From Clostridia bacterium (GTDB taxonomy: Bacteria; Bacillota_A; Clostridia; Oscillospirales; CAG-272), in NCBI GenBank assembly GCA_017467205.1, contig JAFTSQ010000025.1, positions 1-64,000 of the forward strand: a DNA stretch of 64,000 nucleotides, given 5' to 3'. The position numbers and the translations under genes were made by a program. Positions 24,357 through 32,949 of this stretch are shown here, piece by piece. Position 1 is the stretch's first letter. Every line of letters begins with the position of its first letter. Under the pieces are notes generated by a model. The model was not told where the DNA came from and did no database searches. It saw only the letters and a list, made by a program, of their open reading frames with translations.

Positions 24357-24767
24357 TCAGGCGAGCTTGACCGTCAGCTTGTCGCCGGCAGATGCAGCAC
24401 CGCAAAGGTCAACGACGGTTGCAACGCCGCTCGTCGTGGTCGCGGTAACGCCGTATGCGCGGCCGCTCTCGTCAAGTGCGAGGGTGAGCTTTGAGCCAAC
24501 GGCGAGCGATGCAGGAGATGCGGTGACGGGGGCTTCAAAGAGCATATCTCGGCTGATGGGGTAGCAGAGGACGTACTCCTTTTCGCCTGCGGCAAGCTTC
24601 TGCGCCGAGATATGAGTGGGCGCGACGGTTGCGGTGCAGTTTGCGGCACTGCCGTCAGAGGCGTTTATCGCCATACCGACGGTGTAGCTCACACCCGATG
24701 CCGCGGGAATGCGCTCAAGCTCGGGAACGTTGATTCCGGAGTTGAGGATTTTAATAAGCTTAAACAT
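24357..24767 (-). CDS. Probable head decoration or head-associated protein
   Basis: This 136-residue beta-rich protein is made largely of small residues (Ala, Thr, Ser, Gly) with regularly spaced Val and Leu, and a repeated phrase pattern (SYTVGMAINASDGSAANCTA, TATTTSGVATVVDLCGAASA). Composition, size and place between scaffold and coat genes match head decoration proteins of other phages. No family signature is recognised, so this is a position-based call. Confidence 0.5.
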   Translation of the reverse strand: MFKLIKILNSGINVPELERIPAASGVSYTVGMAINASDGSAANCTATVAPTHISAQKLAAGEKEYVLCYPISRDMLFEAPVTASPASLAVGSKLTLALDESGRAYGVTATTTSGVATVVDLCGAASAGDKLTVKLA

Positions 24768-24787
24768 TGTGGATTACCTTTCTGTTG

Positions 24788-25267
24788 TTATTTGGTTACT
24801 CTTTTGTAAAGGGAGCGTATTTCGGAGTCCGAAAGCCCCGAGAAAAGCTCTCGCGCGCCCTCAAGCTCCTTTGCGCTCATCGTAGTGTCGGGCGCGGCGG
24901 CGCGAGCCGGAACGGAGCTGTGAAGATGGGCGCGGTTGTCCGCCCTTCTTGAGAAGCTGCTCGCCAGGTATGCCTCTTTTGGCGAAAGCCCGAGCTCGCG
25001 GAGCACGCCGTATCTTGCGGGATTTTCTATCTCGGAGAGGCTTTTTTTGTCGGAAAGCTCCGGAAAGTCGCGGATAAGCTCAAGAAGGTCTGCTCGCTCG
25101 AGAGCGGCAAAGGCGTCGTTTTTGCTTGCAGGCTCATTTGTTATCTCCTCGCCCGTCGGCGTCTGTGTTGGCGCATTGCTCGGGGGGATAGGGTCGAGCT
25201 CCTCGACCGCGCTTTCCGCCCCCTCCATGTCGGCAGGGGCGGCGACTGTATCTTTTTCGTCGGTCAT
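24788..25267 (-). CDS. Probable scaffold protein
   Basis: This 159-residue, mostly hydrophilic protein has an acidic, Pro-rich first third (about residues 1-45) followed by predicted helices with charge patterning (FAALERADLLELIRDFPELS, then ARELFSGLSDSEIRSLYKRV). Its position between the portal side and the coat gene, its composition and the lack of a fold signature match phage scaffolds. Its ATG overlaps the stop of the upstream 44-aa gene (ATGA). Confidence 0.5.
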   Translation of the reverse strand: MTDEKDTVAAPADMEGAESAVEELDPIPPSNAPTQTPTGEEITNEPASKNDAFAALERADLLELIRDFPELSDKKSLSEIENPARYGVLRELGLSPKEAYLASSFSRRADNRAHLHSSVPARAAAPDTTMSAKELEGARELFSGLSDSEIRSLYKRVTK

Positions 25268-25398
25268 TTTCTTTCCTTCGCGCGAAGGTCGCCGCCGCTT
25301 ATCTTGACGGACTTCGCCTCGTCCTTTCCGACCTTCTTTTTTGCCGGAATCTTGTCAAATCCGGCAGATCTGTAATCGGTTTTCTTGTCTTTAATCAC
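25264..25398 (-). CDS. Small basic island protein (44 aa), unknown
   Basis: This is a short gene with both ends overlapping its neighbours. GTG at 25396-25398 lies inside the last codons of the upstream gene and has AGAGGAG about 8 bases upstream; its TGA overlaps the ATG of the scaffold-like gene. The product is strongly basic (IKDKKTDYRSAGFDKIPAKK) and ends RAKERK. The ribosome binding site and both overlaps make it likely to be translated. Function is unknown; it may bind nucleic acid or the scaffold. Confidence 0.6.
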   Translation of the reverse strand: MIKDKKTDYRSAGFDKIPAKKKVGKDEAKSVKISGGDLRAKERK

Positions 25399-26125
25399 TT
25401 TTCTTTTTCTCCTCTTGAAGTTCTTTTAGCTTGTCTTTCAAATAGTCGGAGTAGCTTATGCCGTTATCCTTGTAATAGCCCGTGTACTCCCTTGCGAACT
25501 CGCCGAGTCTTTCGGCATCCTCTTCGCCAAGCCCGAGGCTTGCCGCAAGGCTTTTCGTTTCCTCGTAGGTGAGCCTTTCGTTTATCACGCTGTCGATAAC
25601 GCTCTCCCTTACAGCACTTACGGCGGCATCCGTGCCGCTTTTTGCCGCGGCGGCGGCATCGGCGTCGGAAAGCCCTTGGTTGATAGCATAGATATAAGCG
25701 TCGTTATACACGAGCATTTTGCTTTTCTTTATACTCTCTATTACCGAGCTCTTTGTTTTCTCTGCGCGCTCGTCGTAGTCCTCGGAGTAGGAGTGGTAGC
25801 CTCGCCTGTCCTCAAGGACGCTTTCGCTGTAATCGGAGCGCAGCTCCTCGTAAGCATCAGCCGCCTCTCTTTCCTTCTTCCTTGAAAGATAGCTTGCGTA
25901 TCCGCTGCCGAAAAGTCCTCGAGTGGCAAGGCTCTCCGCCGCCGCACCGTATGTGGCGGTCGACTTGTAAGCGGCGGTGCTCGCCGCCTTGAGTGAGTCG
26001 GCGTAGTCCTCATCGGAATCACCGCCGCGCTGCACGAGCCACTCGGCGTAGCTCTTCTTCTCGTTTTTCTCGCCGCTCGACTTTATATACTCGTCAAGAA
26101 AGTCCTTCAGCTTCGCCTGCTTCAA
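25391..26125 (-). CDS. Helical virion-associated protein, unknown (244 aa)
   Basis: Not recognised. The product is almost entirely helical and charged, with many Glu, Lys, Ala, Ser and Tyr, and no membrane segment. Such proteins next to portal genes are often internal or ejection proteins; that role is only inferred. The start is the TTG at 26125 because AGGAGG lies 7 bases upstream. The frame continues to a GTG at 26134, which falls inside the ribosome binding site itself. It overlaps the portal gene's 3' end by 32 bases. Confidence 0.5.
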   Translation of the reverse strand: MKQAKLKDFLDEYIKSSGEKNEKKSYAEWLVQRGGDSDEDYADSLKAASTAAYKSTATYGAAAESLATRGLFGSGYASYLSRKKEREAADAYEELRSDYSESVLEDRRGYHSYSEDYDERAEKTKSSVIESIKKSKMLVYNDAYIYAINQGLSDADAAAAAKSGTDAAVSAVRESVIDSVINERLTYEETKSLAASLGLGEEDAERLGEFAREYTGYYKDNGISYSDYLKDKLKELQEEKKKSD

Positions 26126-27908
26126 AGCTATCACCTCCTGCCGCTATTGCGTCCGTAAAGTATTCGACGTTTTCTCTTGCGTAAGGGTAGTGCGCCCTTT
26201 CCTGGCACTGCCAATAGCGGAGCAGGGTGACGGGGCTTGTTGGGTCGCCGAGCGAGCCGGACTTGAGATTTTCAAGATTCCTCTCCCAAAGCGCCTCGCG
26301 CTGATATTGAGCGCCGTCGTTTTGGTCGATGGAGAAGAGATAGGCGTCGTCGTAGTAATAACAGCCGCACCTTGCGTCGTATTCGATAAAGTCGTATCTG
26401 TTGAACTCCGCGTTGTGCAGTCTGCCGTAAGCATCTCTGTATGAAAGAAGGCGGGGCTCGTCCGCAAAGGCGAGGTAATGAAGGAATATGAGCCTGTCGA
26501 GCTCGGCGTACGCCGTGTGCTTCATCTTCTTTTTAGATTCAAGTCTGCCGCTTGCCTGCGATATCTGAAGCTGGCGTGCGTAGCCCGATTCGTTTTGGTA
26601 GTTGTTAATTCCCTGAAGAGCGTCGGATATTCCGATAACTCTTTTTGCGTGGTCGTAAAGTCTTTCCGCCTCAGCAATATCCTGCGAGATGTCGGGGGTC
26701 GTGTCAACTTTTCCGTACTGTGCGGCGCTCTCACCCGGCTTCATTTTGATAAGCTGACCGAACACGGAATTGTTGAGCGTTATGCTCGCGTCCTCGGGGA
26801 CTATCGGTGTGATGCCTGCGCGAAGGAGCTTTTGAAGGATTCGTGATTCGATCTTGTTTATCGCCTGCTGCTCGGGTCTTATGAACTCGCAGTCCGACTG
26901 ACCGACGAGCATCCCCTCGCCCGAGGTATTCTTCCTCACGACTATGGGGAAGGTCTTGGGAGTGTAATAGGGAAGGGTGGTCGGTGCAAAGAGAAAGTCG
27001 TCGCCCGACGGAATAAGCTCACCGCGCTCGGTGAGAACGGGTGAGCGGGATAGTATTCTGGTGCCGTCACGGCGCAGAATGTCCGCCGACAGCACCTCGC
27101 GCTCGTCGTTAATAGTCAGGATTTTAGGGCTCTCGCAGCGGCATACCTCCTCGCCGAGTCCGCAGAGCTTGCAGACTCGCTTTTTTCTCTTGTAGTAATC
27201 GGGGATATCCGAGAGGGTAAGCTCGCCGGAGAATATGAACTGTCCGATCTCGCCACCCTCGCCGCGATAGAACGCCACTATCATAGTGACGGTGTCGCCG
27301 TCGCTGTACCCTCGGTCCTCAAACTCGCATTCGGCGAGCGCAATATCCTCGTCCTTGATGCCGAAGCGGCGTGAGAGCTCGCTTCTCGTTGTAGCGAATT
27401 TAAGGAAGCAGTACTCCATATCCTCGACCGAGCAGACGTTGGGCTGGGGGATAAAGTCCTTCGGCGAGAGGCAGTGCACCCTTATACCGCCAATCTCCGC
27501 GCCCGAGGTGAGTGAGTTGTCCCACTCCACGTACCACACGCTTCCGCCGTAGACGTAGGTGTAGCGCTCGTCGATGTCGTTCATAGTTTCAAAGGGGAGT
27601 CTGTCGCGCATTGCGGCGCAAAGCCGCTCTATCGATTTTGCGTTTCTGTCGCGCCTCTCGCTGTAACAGGATGGAGCGACCTTGGGCATTGGGATGCCGG
27701 AATTAATCTGGCTTTCGATTATCTCGTAGGTGATATTGCGGACAGTAGTGGCTGCTTCGCTCGAGCCGTCTATCTCGGATGAGCCCTTGTACTGCTGCAT
27801 ATGCTGCTCGAATTTCTCAAAGAGCTCGGCGGAGCTCATCTTTGCGTTCTCGTAAAGGTCAGAGAAGAAATCGAGCTTTGACTGTTTTGTTTTGGTTTCG
27901 ATTTTCAA
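26094..27908 (-). CDS. Portal protein (P22-like)
   Basis: The 604-residue protein has the length and pattern of podovirus-type portals: an N-terminal helical region, NIDERYTYVYGGSVWYVEWD-like core strands, IRVHCLSPKDFIPQPNVCSV, and the long late helix region (SDALQGINNYQNESGYARQL, then LYDHAKRVIG just before). It includes a Cys-rich insert that could bind zinc (CKLCGLGEEVCRCE). The start is a TTG overlapping the terminase stop, with GGAG 9 bases upstream. The portal forms the DNA entry ring of the capsid. No frameshift is seen. Confidence 0.72.
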   Translation of the reverse strand: MKIETKTKQSKLDFFSDLYENAKMSSAELFEKFEQHMQQYKGSSEIDGSSEAATTVRNITYEIIESQINSGIPMPKVAPSCYSERRDRNAKSIERLCAAMRDRLPFETMNDIDERYTYVYGGSVWYVEWDNSLTSGAEIGGIRVHCLSPKDFIPQPNVCSVEDMEYCFLKFATTRSELSRRFGIKDEDIALAECEFEDRGYSDGDTVTMIVAFYRGEGGEIGQFIFSGELTLSDIPDYYKRKKRVCKLCGLGEEVCRCESPKILTINDEREVLSADILRRDGTRILSRSPVLTERGELIPSGDDFLFAPTTLPYYTPKTFPIVVRKNTSGEGMLVGQSDCEFIRPEQQAINKIESRILQKLLRAGITPIVPEDASITLNNSVFGQLIKMKPGESAAQYGKVDTTPDISQDIAEAERLYDHAKRVIGISDALQGINNYQNESGYARQLQISQASGRLESKKKMKHTAYAELDRLIFLHYLAFADEPRLLSYRDAYGRLHNAEFNRYDFIEYDARCGCYYYDDAYLFSIDQNDGAQYQREALWERNLENLKSGSLGDPTSPVTLLRYWQCQERAHYPYARENVEYFTDAIAAGGDSFEAGEAEGLS

Positions 27909-29281
27909 AGTGGTTCTCCGTATTTGCGTTTTAGGTATTTTTTCTCCTCCTCACTCGCGCGGGAGAAGTCCTCCCACATATCGCTCGTCCATATCGCCCT
28001 TGGGCTGTGCCCTTCGAGCTCGGCGGGCCTTGCGTAGTATATGGCAAAGCCGCGCAGCGCGTCGGGTGCGTGGGTTATCTCGTGCGGCTCGTTTTTGCAG
28101 TCGCTTGGGCGGAGCTTGTCGACCTGAAGGGCGGGGAGGCACTTTATAATTTCGGTACAAAAAGAAAATATTTTCAGCCGCACCCCGTCCCCCGTGTCGC
28201 GTAAAAGCTCCTTTATGGATAGCCAACCGGTTTCGCGGTCGTTTGATGTTTTGGTGAAGTTGACGCCGTTTTCGGAGAATATGCGTGCGCGGGTCTTTCC
28301 CGTTTCCTGACTTCGCCCAAAGAGGTCGGGCGGCGCAAGAGTCGCGTAGATATCCTCGCCCTTCGGCGTCATATCGCAAATAGCCTTAGCCGCCGCGCTT
28401 ATCGAAAGATTTGACTCGCAATACTCGCGATAGACGTAGGCGCACCTGTCGGGGCTGACGGCTATCCAAAGGCAAGCGAGCCTGTCAAGGCCGTAGTCGA
28501 CCGTGCGGTATTTTCGCCAGTCGGCAGGTATCTCGAACGGAGCTATTACGTGCTTTGACGTCGAGAACTCCGAGAAATACTGACCCTCGAAAATATTCCA
28601 ATCTCCGAAAAGAAGTGCCTTTCTTTCCCGCTCGGGAAGCGAATTAAGCCTCGTTTTATATCCGGGGTCGGCGGATGTGAGGAAGGAATTGTCGTCGAGC
28701 AGGGAGGGAATAAAGACCCTCGTCGTTCCGACCTCGGTCGTGAAAGGCTCGTTCGGCGGCGATGGGTCGATAAACCTCGATTTTACCCAAGAGTGTCCGA
28801 CACCGCCGGGGTTGGTGCTCGATTTGACGCATTTCGGATATCCGTTAACTCCGCGCACTCTTGATATGAGGTAGACGTACTGCATCTCTGTAAAATGCGT
28901 CAGCTCATCGAAGCGGATGACGTCGTATTCCGCGCTCTGATACTGATAAACGTCGTTTTCGCTTGCGCAATAGCCGAAGTCTATCAGCGAGCCGTTCTTG
29001 AATCTGCCTGTGTGCGAGGATGCGTTGTGAGTGTAGACCTCCTTGGGATAAAGCGCGAGGCTGACTCTTATCAGCGATTTTTCAAGCTCGGCGAAGGTCC
29101 TTCGCAAAATGAGCTGCTTTGAGCCGGGGTAGCGGAGGGCGAAGAGCAGGGCATCAACTATTTGCCCGTATGACTTGCCGCCGCCCGCCGCACCTCCGAA
29201 AAGGACCTCGTCTGCATCCGAGTCAATAAACGCCTTTTGCTTCTTCGTCACCGCGAGCTTGATTTTTCCCGTATAGCTCAT
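27905..29281 (-). CDS. Terminase large subunit
   Basis: This DNA-packaging motor (458 aa) looks intact. The Walker A motif is GGAAGGGKS (about residues 29-37), Walker B is VIRFDELTHF, and motif III is SSTNPGGVGHSW. The C-terminal nuclease half starts with VDYGLDRLACLWI (first acidic residue) and includes DALRGFAIYYA late on. All main motor and nuclease positions appear present. It overlaps the small-subunit gene by 4 bases and the portal gene by 4. Confidence 0.9.
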   Translation of the reverse strand: MSYTGKIKLAVTKKQKAFIDSDADEVLFGGAAGGGKSYGQIVDALLFALRYPGSKQLILRRTFAELEKSLIRVSLALYPKEVYTHNASSHTGRFKNGSLIDFGYCASENDVYQYQSAEYDVIRFDELTHFTEMQYVYLISRVRGVNGYPKCVKSSTNPGGVGHSWVKSRFIDPSPPNEPFTTEVGTTRVFIPSLLDDNSFLTSADPGYKTRLNSLPERERKALLFGDWNIFEGQYFSEFSTSKHVIAPFEIPADWRKYRTVDYGLDRLACLWIAVSPDRCAYVYREYCESNLSISAAAKAICDMTPKGEDIYATLAPPDLFGRSQETGKTRARIFSENGVNFTKTSNDRETGWLSIKELLRDTGDGVRLKIFSFCTEIIKCLPALQVDKLRPSDCKNEPHEITHAPDALRGFAIYYARPAELEGHSPRAIWTSDMWEDFSRASEEEKKYLKRKYGEPL

Positions 29282-29619
29282 ACGACCTCGAGGGTGACCG
29301 AGAGCGAGGAGGCGGAGTCCTTTTCTTCGTCGCCCATTTTGAATTCCTCGTTCAGTAGGAACTTGACGAACGAGGGGTCGAACCGGCGTGTCAGCGCGCT
29401 GTCAATGAGGTAATCCCTCCGGATTTCGCAGCACTCACGGTACGCCTCCTCGAATCTCTTGTGCTTTCTGAAGGATTCAATATCAGCCACGGTAGCTCCT
29501 ATGCTCTTCGCAAATTTTGCAAAGCTCGGAGCACCCGCAGTATCTTTATAGGTGACGAAATAGGTATAAATAATATGAGGCATTCCGCTGTGGTACTTTG
29601 CCGCACCTCCACTCTTCAT
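29278..29619 (-). CDS. Terminase small subunit-like protein
   Basis: This 113-residue protein precedes the large terminase and overlaps it by 4 bases, the usual place for the DNA-recognition subunit. The C-terminal half contains the pattern RRDYLIDSALTRRFDPSFVK followed by FLLNEEFKMG, characteristic of small terminases of the P22 gp3-like group. The N-terminal SFAKFAKSIGATVADIESFR resembles a helix-turn-helix. It is the first gene of the island; ATG with AAAGGAGGCAGG upstream. Confidence 0.7.
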   Translation of the reverse strand: MKSGGAAKYHSGMPHIIYTYFVTYKDTAGAPSFAKFAKSIGATVADIESFRKHKRFEEAYRECCEIRRDYLIDSALTRRFDPSFVKFLLNEEFKMGDEEKDSASSLSVTLEVV

Positions 29620-29737
29620 TCTCCTGCCTCCTTTCTCTTGTACCTTGCCGAAAGAGGTGCACCGTGTCGCGTTTGCAACCGCGATTTTGGCATTGACGGA
29701 GCTCCGGATGCTCGCGTCGCTTCACTTCGGCAAAACC

Positions 29738-29765
29738 ATTATACAATAGCTTCTCCTAAAAGTAA
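29738..29765 (-). promoter_or_regulatory. Likely single promoter of the particle-gene island
   Basis: On the minus strand a TATAAT (29738-29743) is followed ~120 bases later by the terminase small-subunit gene. The -35 (TTACTT, 16-base spacing) is poor, which suggests activation or repression. A leader of about 110 bases has no clear gene. Confidence 0.55.
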
Positions 29766-29819
29766 GTATACCTGCTTTCTAAAAAATCACTTAATAAGTG
29801 ACTGGAAAATTGTAAGTAT
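29762..29819. promoter_or_regulatory. Operator-like repeats upstream of island promoter
   Basis: A 15-base palindrome (TCACTTA-A-TAAGTGA, 29787-29801) lies upstream of the -35, between two copies of GTAAGTAT (29762-29769 and 29812-29819). One copy covers the -35 box. This is the arrangement expected of binding sites for a regulator, which is not encoded nearby. Confidence 0.45.
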
Positions 29820-29844
29820 TTTACAAATTGGCGTGAAAAAGAAA

Positions 29845-29870
29845 AACACGGCAGTGGTCACTGCCGTGTT
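29845..29870 (-). terminator. Terminator of the ABC-F gene
   Basis: The 12-base arms AACACGGCAGTG (29845-29856) and 29859-29870 are followed on the minus strand by TTTTTCTTTTT. It ends the ABC-F transcript before the island promoter region. Confidence 0.85.
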
Positions 29871-29902
29871 AGCGTTGGTTTATAAAATTATGCTTGCGCG
29901 TC

Positions 29903-31825
29903 TTACATCACCGTTTCGTAGAGCGAAAGCAACTCCTCCTCTGCCGCGCTTTTGAGCTTGTCAATTTCCGCTGCTCTGACGTAGTCGCTTGCCGCCTCGC
30001 CGAAAAGTTCGCGGTCAAGCGCCTCTATCTCGGCTTCGAGCTCAGCTATGCGTCGCTTCGCCCGCTCGATTTTTCGCTCCTCCGCCTTCCGCTCGGCAGT
30101 CTCGCGCTTTTTCTGCTCGTATTCTGCCTTGCCTGACGGTTTCGCGCTCGCCGTGGCAGAGATTGCCGCTCGGTTTTGGTCTGTCTGCTCGCGTAGGCAC
30201 ATATATTCTTCAAAGGCGTTGTCGTAGTCCTCAAGTCTGTAATCCACCATACCGCGCTCACGCGTCGGGTCAAGCTCAACTATGCGCGTTGCTATGCGGT
30301 TGATAAAATATCTGTCGTGCGACACTGCAACGACCGTTCCGTCAAAGGCGAGAAGCGCATTCTCAAGCGCCTCGCAAGAGCCGACGTCGAGGTGGTTGGT
30401 AGGCTCGTCGAGCACGAGGAGATTGACCTTTTTGAGTATGAGCTTCGCAAGCGTAAGCCGTGAGCGCTCGCCGCCCGATAGGGTGGCGACGGTTTTGTTT
30501 ATATCGTCCTTGTCGAATAGGAAAAGGGCGAGGGTGCTTCTTATCTCGAGGTCCTTTTTGTCGGGATACTCGTCGTGCATTTCCTCGAACACCGTCTTGT
30601 TCGGCGAAAGATTGCGGTTTTCCTGGTCGTAATAGCCAACCTTTATATTGTATCCGAGCCTTACCTCGCCGGCTTTGGGTGAAAGGCGGGAGTTTATCAG
30701 CTTCATAAGCGTTGATTTCCCCGTGCCGTTTCTGCCGAGCACGAGAACGCGCTCGCGTCGCTTGACGAGGAAGGATAGGTTCTTTATCAGCTCGCCGCTC
30801 CCGTACGAGAAGGAAAGCCCCCTCACCTCAAGAACGTCGTTTGCGCTGACCTCCTCCTCGGCAAAGGAAAGGCGAATGTCCTTCGGCGGCTTTGGAGCTA
30901 GCTCTATCTTCTCCATTCGCTCAAGCTGCTTTTCCTTTGAGCGAATCGTGACGAAATTATGCTCTCTGTTGCATCTGCGCTGGAACTCGATATTCGCGCG
31001 TATCTTCGCTATTTCCTTTTGCTGCTCGCGGTATCTGTGCTCAAGCGACTCGGCGTTCGCCTCCTCTTCGGCCTTCGCGGCGGAGTAGTTGCCGTTATAC
31101 AGGCGCGCGCGTGAATATTGAATATGAAGCGTTTTCGTCGTCGTTTTGTCAAGAAAATATCTGTCGTGCGAAATAATCAGCACGGTTTTCTTATAGGTAG
31201 AAAGATAGCCCTCAAGCCAACGCAACGAATCAATATCAAGGTGGTTGGTCGGCTCGTCGAGCATAAGTATGTCCGGCTCGGTGGAAAGCGTGCGCGCTAA
31301 GGCAAGACGGGTGTACTGACCGCCCGACAGGGTGCTTATTTTTCTGTTTATGGTTTCTTCGTCAAAGCCGAGGCGGAGGAGCATACTGCGGCACCGTCCG
31401 CGATACTCAAGACCGCCGAGGTCGGCAAAGGTGCGGTTGAGGCTGTCAAGCCGCTCGCTCAAGGCGAGGGCTTCGCTCGCGTGGCAGGTGCGAAGCGCGC
31501 GCTCAACCTCCGAAATCTCCCCTTCAAGTGCTATGAGGGAGGGGTGAGCGGTATACATATATTCGAGCATAGTCATCTCGGTTGGCAGAGCTGTGAGGTC
31601 GGGGTTCTGCTCAAGCATACCGACCGTGTGGTCGCGGCTGATATAAACGCTTCCCGAGTCGGCGTCCAGCTCGCCCGCAATAATGCGGAAAATCGTGCTC
31701 TTTCCTGCGCCGTTGACGCCTATGATTCCGAGCCTGTCGCCCTCGTTTACCGAGAAGGAAACGTCCTTCAAGACGGTATCGCCACCAAAGGCGAGGGATA
31801 TTGATGATGTGGATAGGGCTATCAT
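29903..31825 (-). CDS. ABC-F family ATP-binding protein (ribosome-associated type)
   Basis: This 640-residue protein has two ABC domains and no membrane segments. The first domain has Walker A GVNGAGKST (about 36-44) and the signature LSGGQYTRLALART; the second has Walker A GRNGTGKST and the signature LSGGERSRLTLAK. The inter-domain linker is about 80 residues, and the C-terminal ~80 residues form a coiled coil (KRETAERKAEERKIERAKRR) as in Uup/YdiF-type members. ABC-F proteins act on the ribosome, in translation rescue or antibiotic protection; the substrate here cannot be told. It has its own promoter. Confidence 0.92.
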   Translation of the reverse strand: MIALSTSSISLAFGGDTVLKDVSFSVNEGDRLGIIGVNGAGKSTIFRIIAGELDADSGSVYISRDHTVGMLEQNPDLTALPTEMTMLEYMYTAHPSLIALEGEISEVERALRTCHASEALALSERLDSLNRTFADLGGLEYRGRCRSMLLRLGFDEETINRKISTLSGGQYTRLALARTLSTEPDILMLDEPTNHLDIDSLRWLEGYLSTYKKTVLIISHDRYFLDKTTTKTLHIQYSRARLYNGNYSAAKAEEEANAESLEHRYREQQKEIAKIRANIEFQRRCNREHNFVTIRSKEKQLERMEKIELAPKPPKDIRLSFAEEEVSANDVLEVRGLSFSYGSGELIKNLSFLVKRRERVLVLGRNGTGKSTLMKLINSRLSPKAGEVRLGYNIKVGYYDQENRNLSPNKTVFEEMHDEYPDKKDLEIRSTLALFLFDKDDINKTVATLSGGERSRLTLAKLILKKVNLLVLDEPTNHLDVGSCEALENALLAFDGTVVAVSHDRYFINRIATRIVELDPTRERGMVDYRLEDYDNAFEEYMCLREQTDQNRAAISATASAKPSGKAEYEQKKRETAERKAEERKIERAKRRIAELEAEIEALDRELFGEAASDYVRAAEIDKLKSAAEEELLSLYETVM

Positions 31826-31862
31826 TGCTTTCTTATGCTAACTCCAACTTTTTTCTACGACT

Positions 31863-31891
31863 ATTATACAGCAAAAGAAAAAATAAATCAA
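31863..31891 (-). promoter_or_regulatory. Sigma-A promoter of the ABC-F gene
   Basis: On the minus strand, TTGATT (31886-31891), a 17-base spacer and TATAAT (31863-31868), about 40 bases upstream of the start. Confidence 0.75.
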
Positions 31892-31991
31892 GTAACCGTG
31901 AAAATACACTACGCTTTTGCATTTTAATGCTAAAAATCCACCAGGCTTTGCATAAAAATACGAAAAATGCGAAAATATTTTCCGAAAGCAC

Positions 31992-32020
31992 TTGACTTAT
32001 CTGTGTTTTAAGCGTATAAT
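31992..32020 (+). promoter_or_regulatory. Sigma-A promoter of the amino acid importer operon
   Basis: TTGACT (31992-31997), 17 bases, TATAAT (32015-32020), about 50 bases upstream of the binding-protein start. The ~100 bases between it and the ABC-F promoter are AT-rich; I see no clear operator or riboswitch there. Confidence 0.8.
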
Positions 32021-32071
32021 ACATCTATAACTATGGGGAAGCCCCCAAAAAAATAAAAGAAGGATATGACG

Positions 32072-32938
32072 ATGAAAAAAATTATTTCTTTGATTCTCGC
32101 GCTTGCACTCTGTGCTTGCTGTGCGTTCACGCTTACATCCTGCGGTGATGACACTGTAATAGTTCACACCAACGCATACTTCGCTCCCTTTGAGTATTTC
32201 GACGGAACCGTGATTAAGGGCGTTGACGTTGAAATAATGAACAAGGTCGGCGATAAGCTCGGCAAGAAGATTCAGTTCGTTAACACCGAGTTCTCCGCTA
32301 TTATCGATAACGTTGCGGCAGGCGAGGTTTGCGATGCCGGTGCGGCGGGCATTACCATCACCGAGCAGAGAGCTGAGAAGGTAGATTTCTCTATTCCTTA
32401 TTACACCTCCGTTCAGTACGTTATTATGTCTGTGGATTCCACAATTGAAACCAAGACCGTTGACGGTGTTGAGTACGTTGTTTGGGAGGCTCTTGCAGGT
32501 CTTACTCTCGGAACTCAGCTTGATACTACCGGTTGGATTTATACCGACGGTGAAATAAACGCTACTGCTGATAACGACTACGGCTACGACGGAGTTCTCT
32601 ACGGAACCGAAACCGAGCACAAGCCCTTTGACAACGCTCAGCTTGCAGCTGACGGCATTGGCTCAAATTTGGTTGACTGCGTTATTATTGATGAGCTTCC
32701 AGCTCAGTACATCGTTTCCAAGAATTCGAACCTTAAGTGCGTTCCCCTCTACTACTCGGGCGAAACCGACGCAGATGATGCACCCGTTGAAGAAGAGTAC
32801 GCTATTTGCGTAACGAAGGGTAACGAAGAGCTTCTAAAGGCTATCAACGACGTTCTTACCGAAATGCTCGTTAAGGATGAAAACGGTCAGACCGAGGTTG
32901 AAAAGCTCGTTATGGCACATATGGGTCTTGATGACTGA
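32072..32938 (+). CDS. Amino acid ABC transporter substrate-binding lipoprotein
   Basis: This is a family 3 solute-binding protein of 288 residues. The N-terminal signal with a lipobox (LTSC) shows it is a lipoprotein anchored to the outer face of the membrane. Family motifs follow: NAYFAPFEYFDGTVIKGVDV (ligand-binding domain), DAGAAGITITEQRAEKVDFS and YTSVQYVIM. ATG 32072 has AAGAAGGA 7 bases upstream; an ATG two codons earlier is too close to it. The permease and ATPase genes follow, making a complete importer for a polar amino acid. The substrate cannot be told from the sequence. Confidence 0.9.
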   Translation: MKKIISLILALALCACCAFTLTSCGDDTVIVHTNAYFAPFEYFDGTVIKGVDVEIMNKVGDKLGKKIQFVNTEFSAIIDNVAAGEVCDAGAAGITITEQRAEKVDFSIPYYTSVQYVIMSVDSTIETKTVDGVEYVVWEALAGLTLGTQLDTTGWIYTDGEINATADNDYGYDGVLYGTETEHKPFDNAQLAADGIGSNLVDCVIIDELPAQYIVSKNSNLKCVPLYYSGETDADDAPVEEEYAICVTKGNEELLKAINDVLTEMLVKDENGQTEVEKLVMAHMGLDD

Positions 32939-32949
32939 TAAATAATACG

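Noticed and set aside
23312..24370. 352-codon open frame on the plus strand opposite the coat gene
   Set aside because: It lies entirely across a well-supported capsid gene, has no ribosome binding site, and its protein shows low-complexity Val/Ala-rich composition typical of antisense frames.
29546..29746. 66-codon minus-strand frame in the island leader
   Set aside because: It starts within the promoter -10, overlaps the small terminase gene and has an arginine-rich, unstructured look; no support beyond being open.
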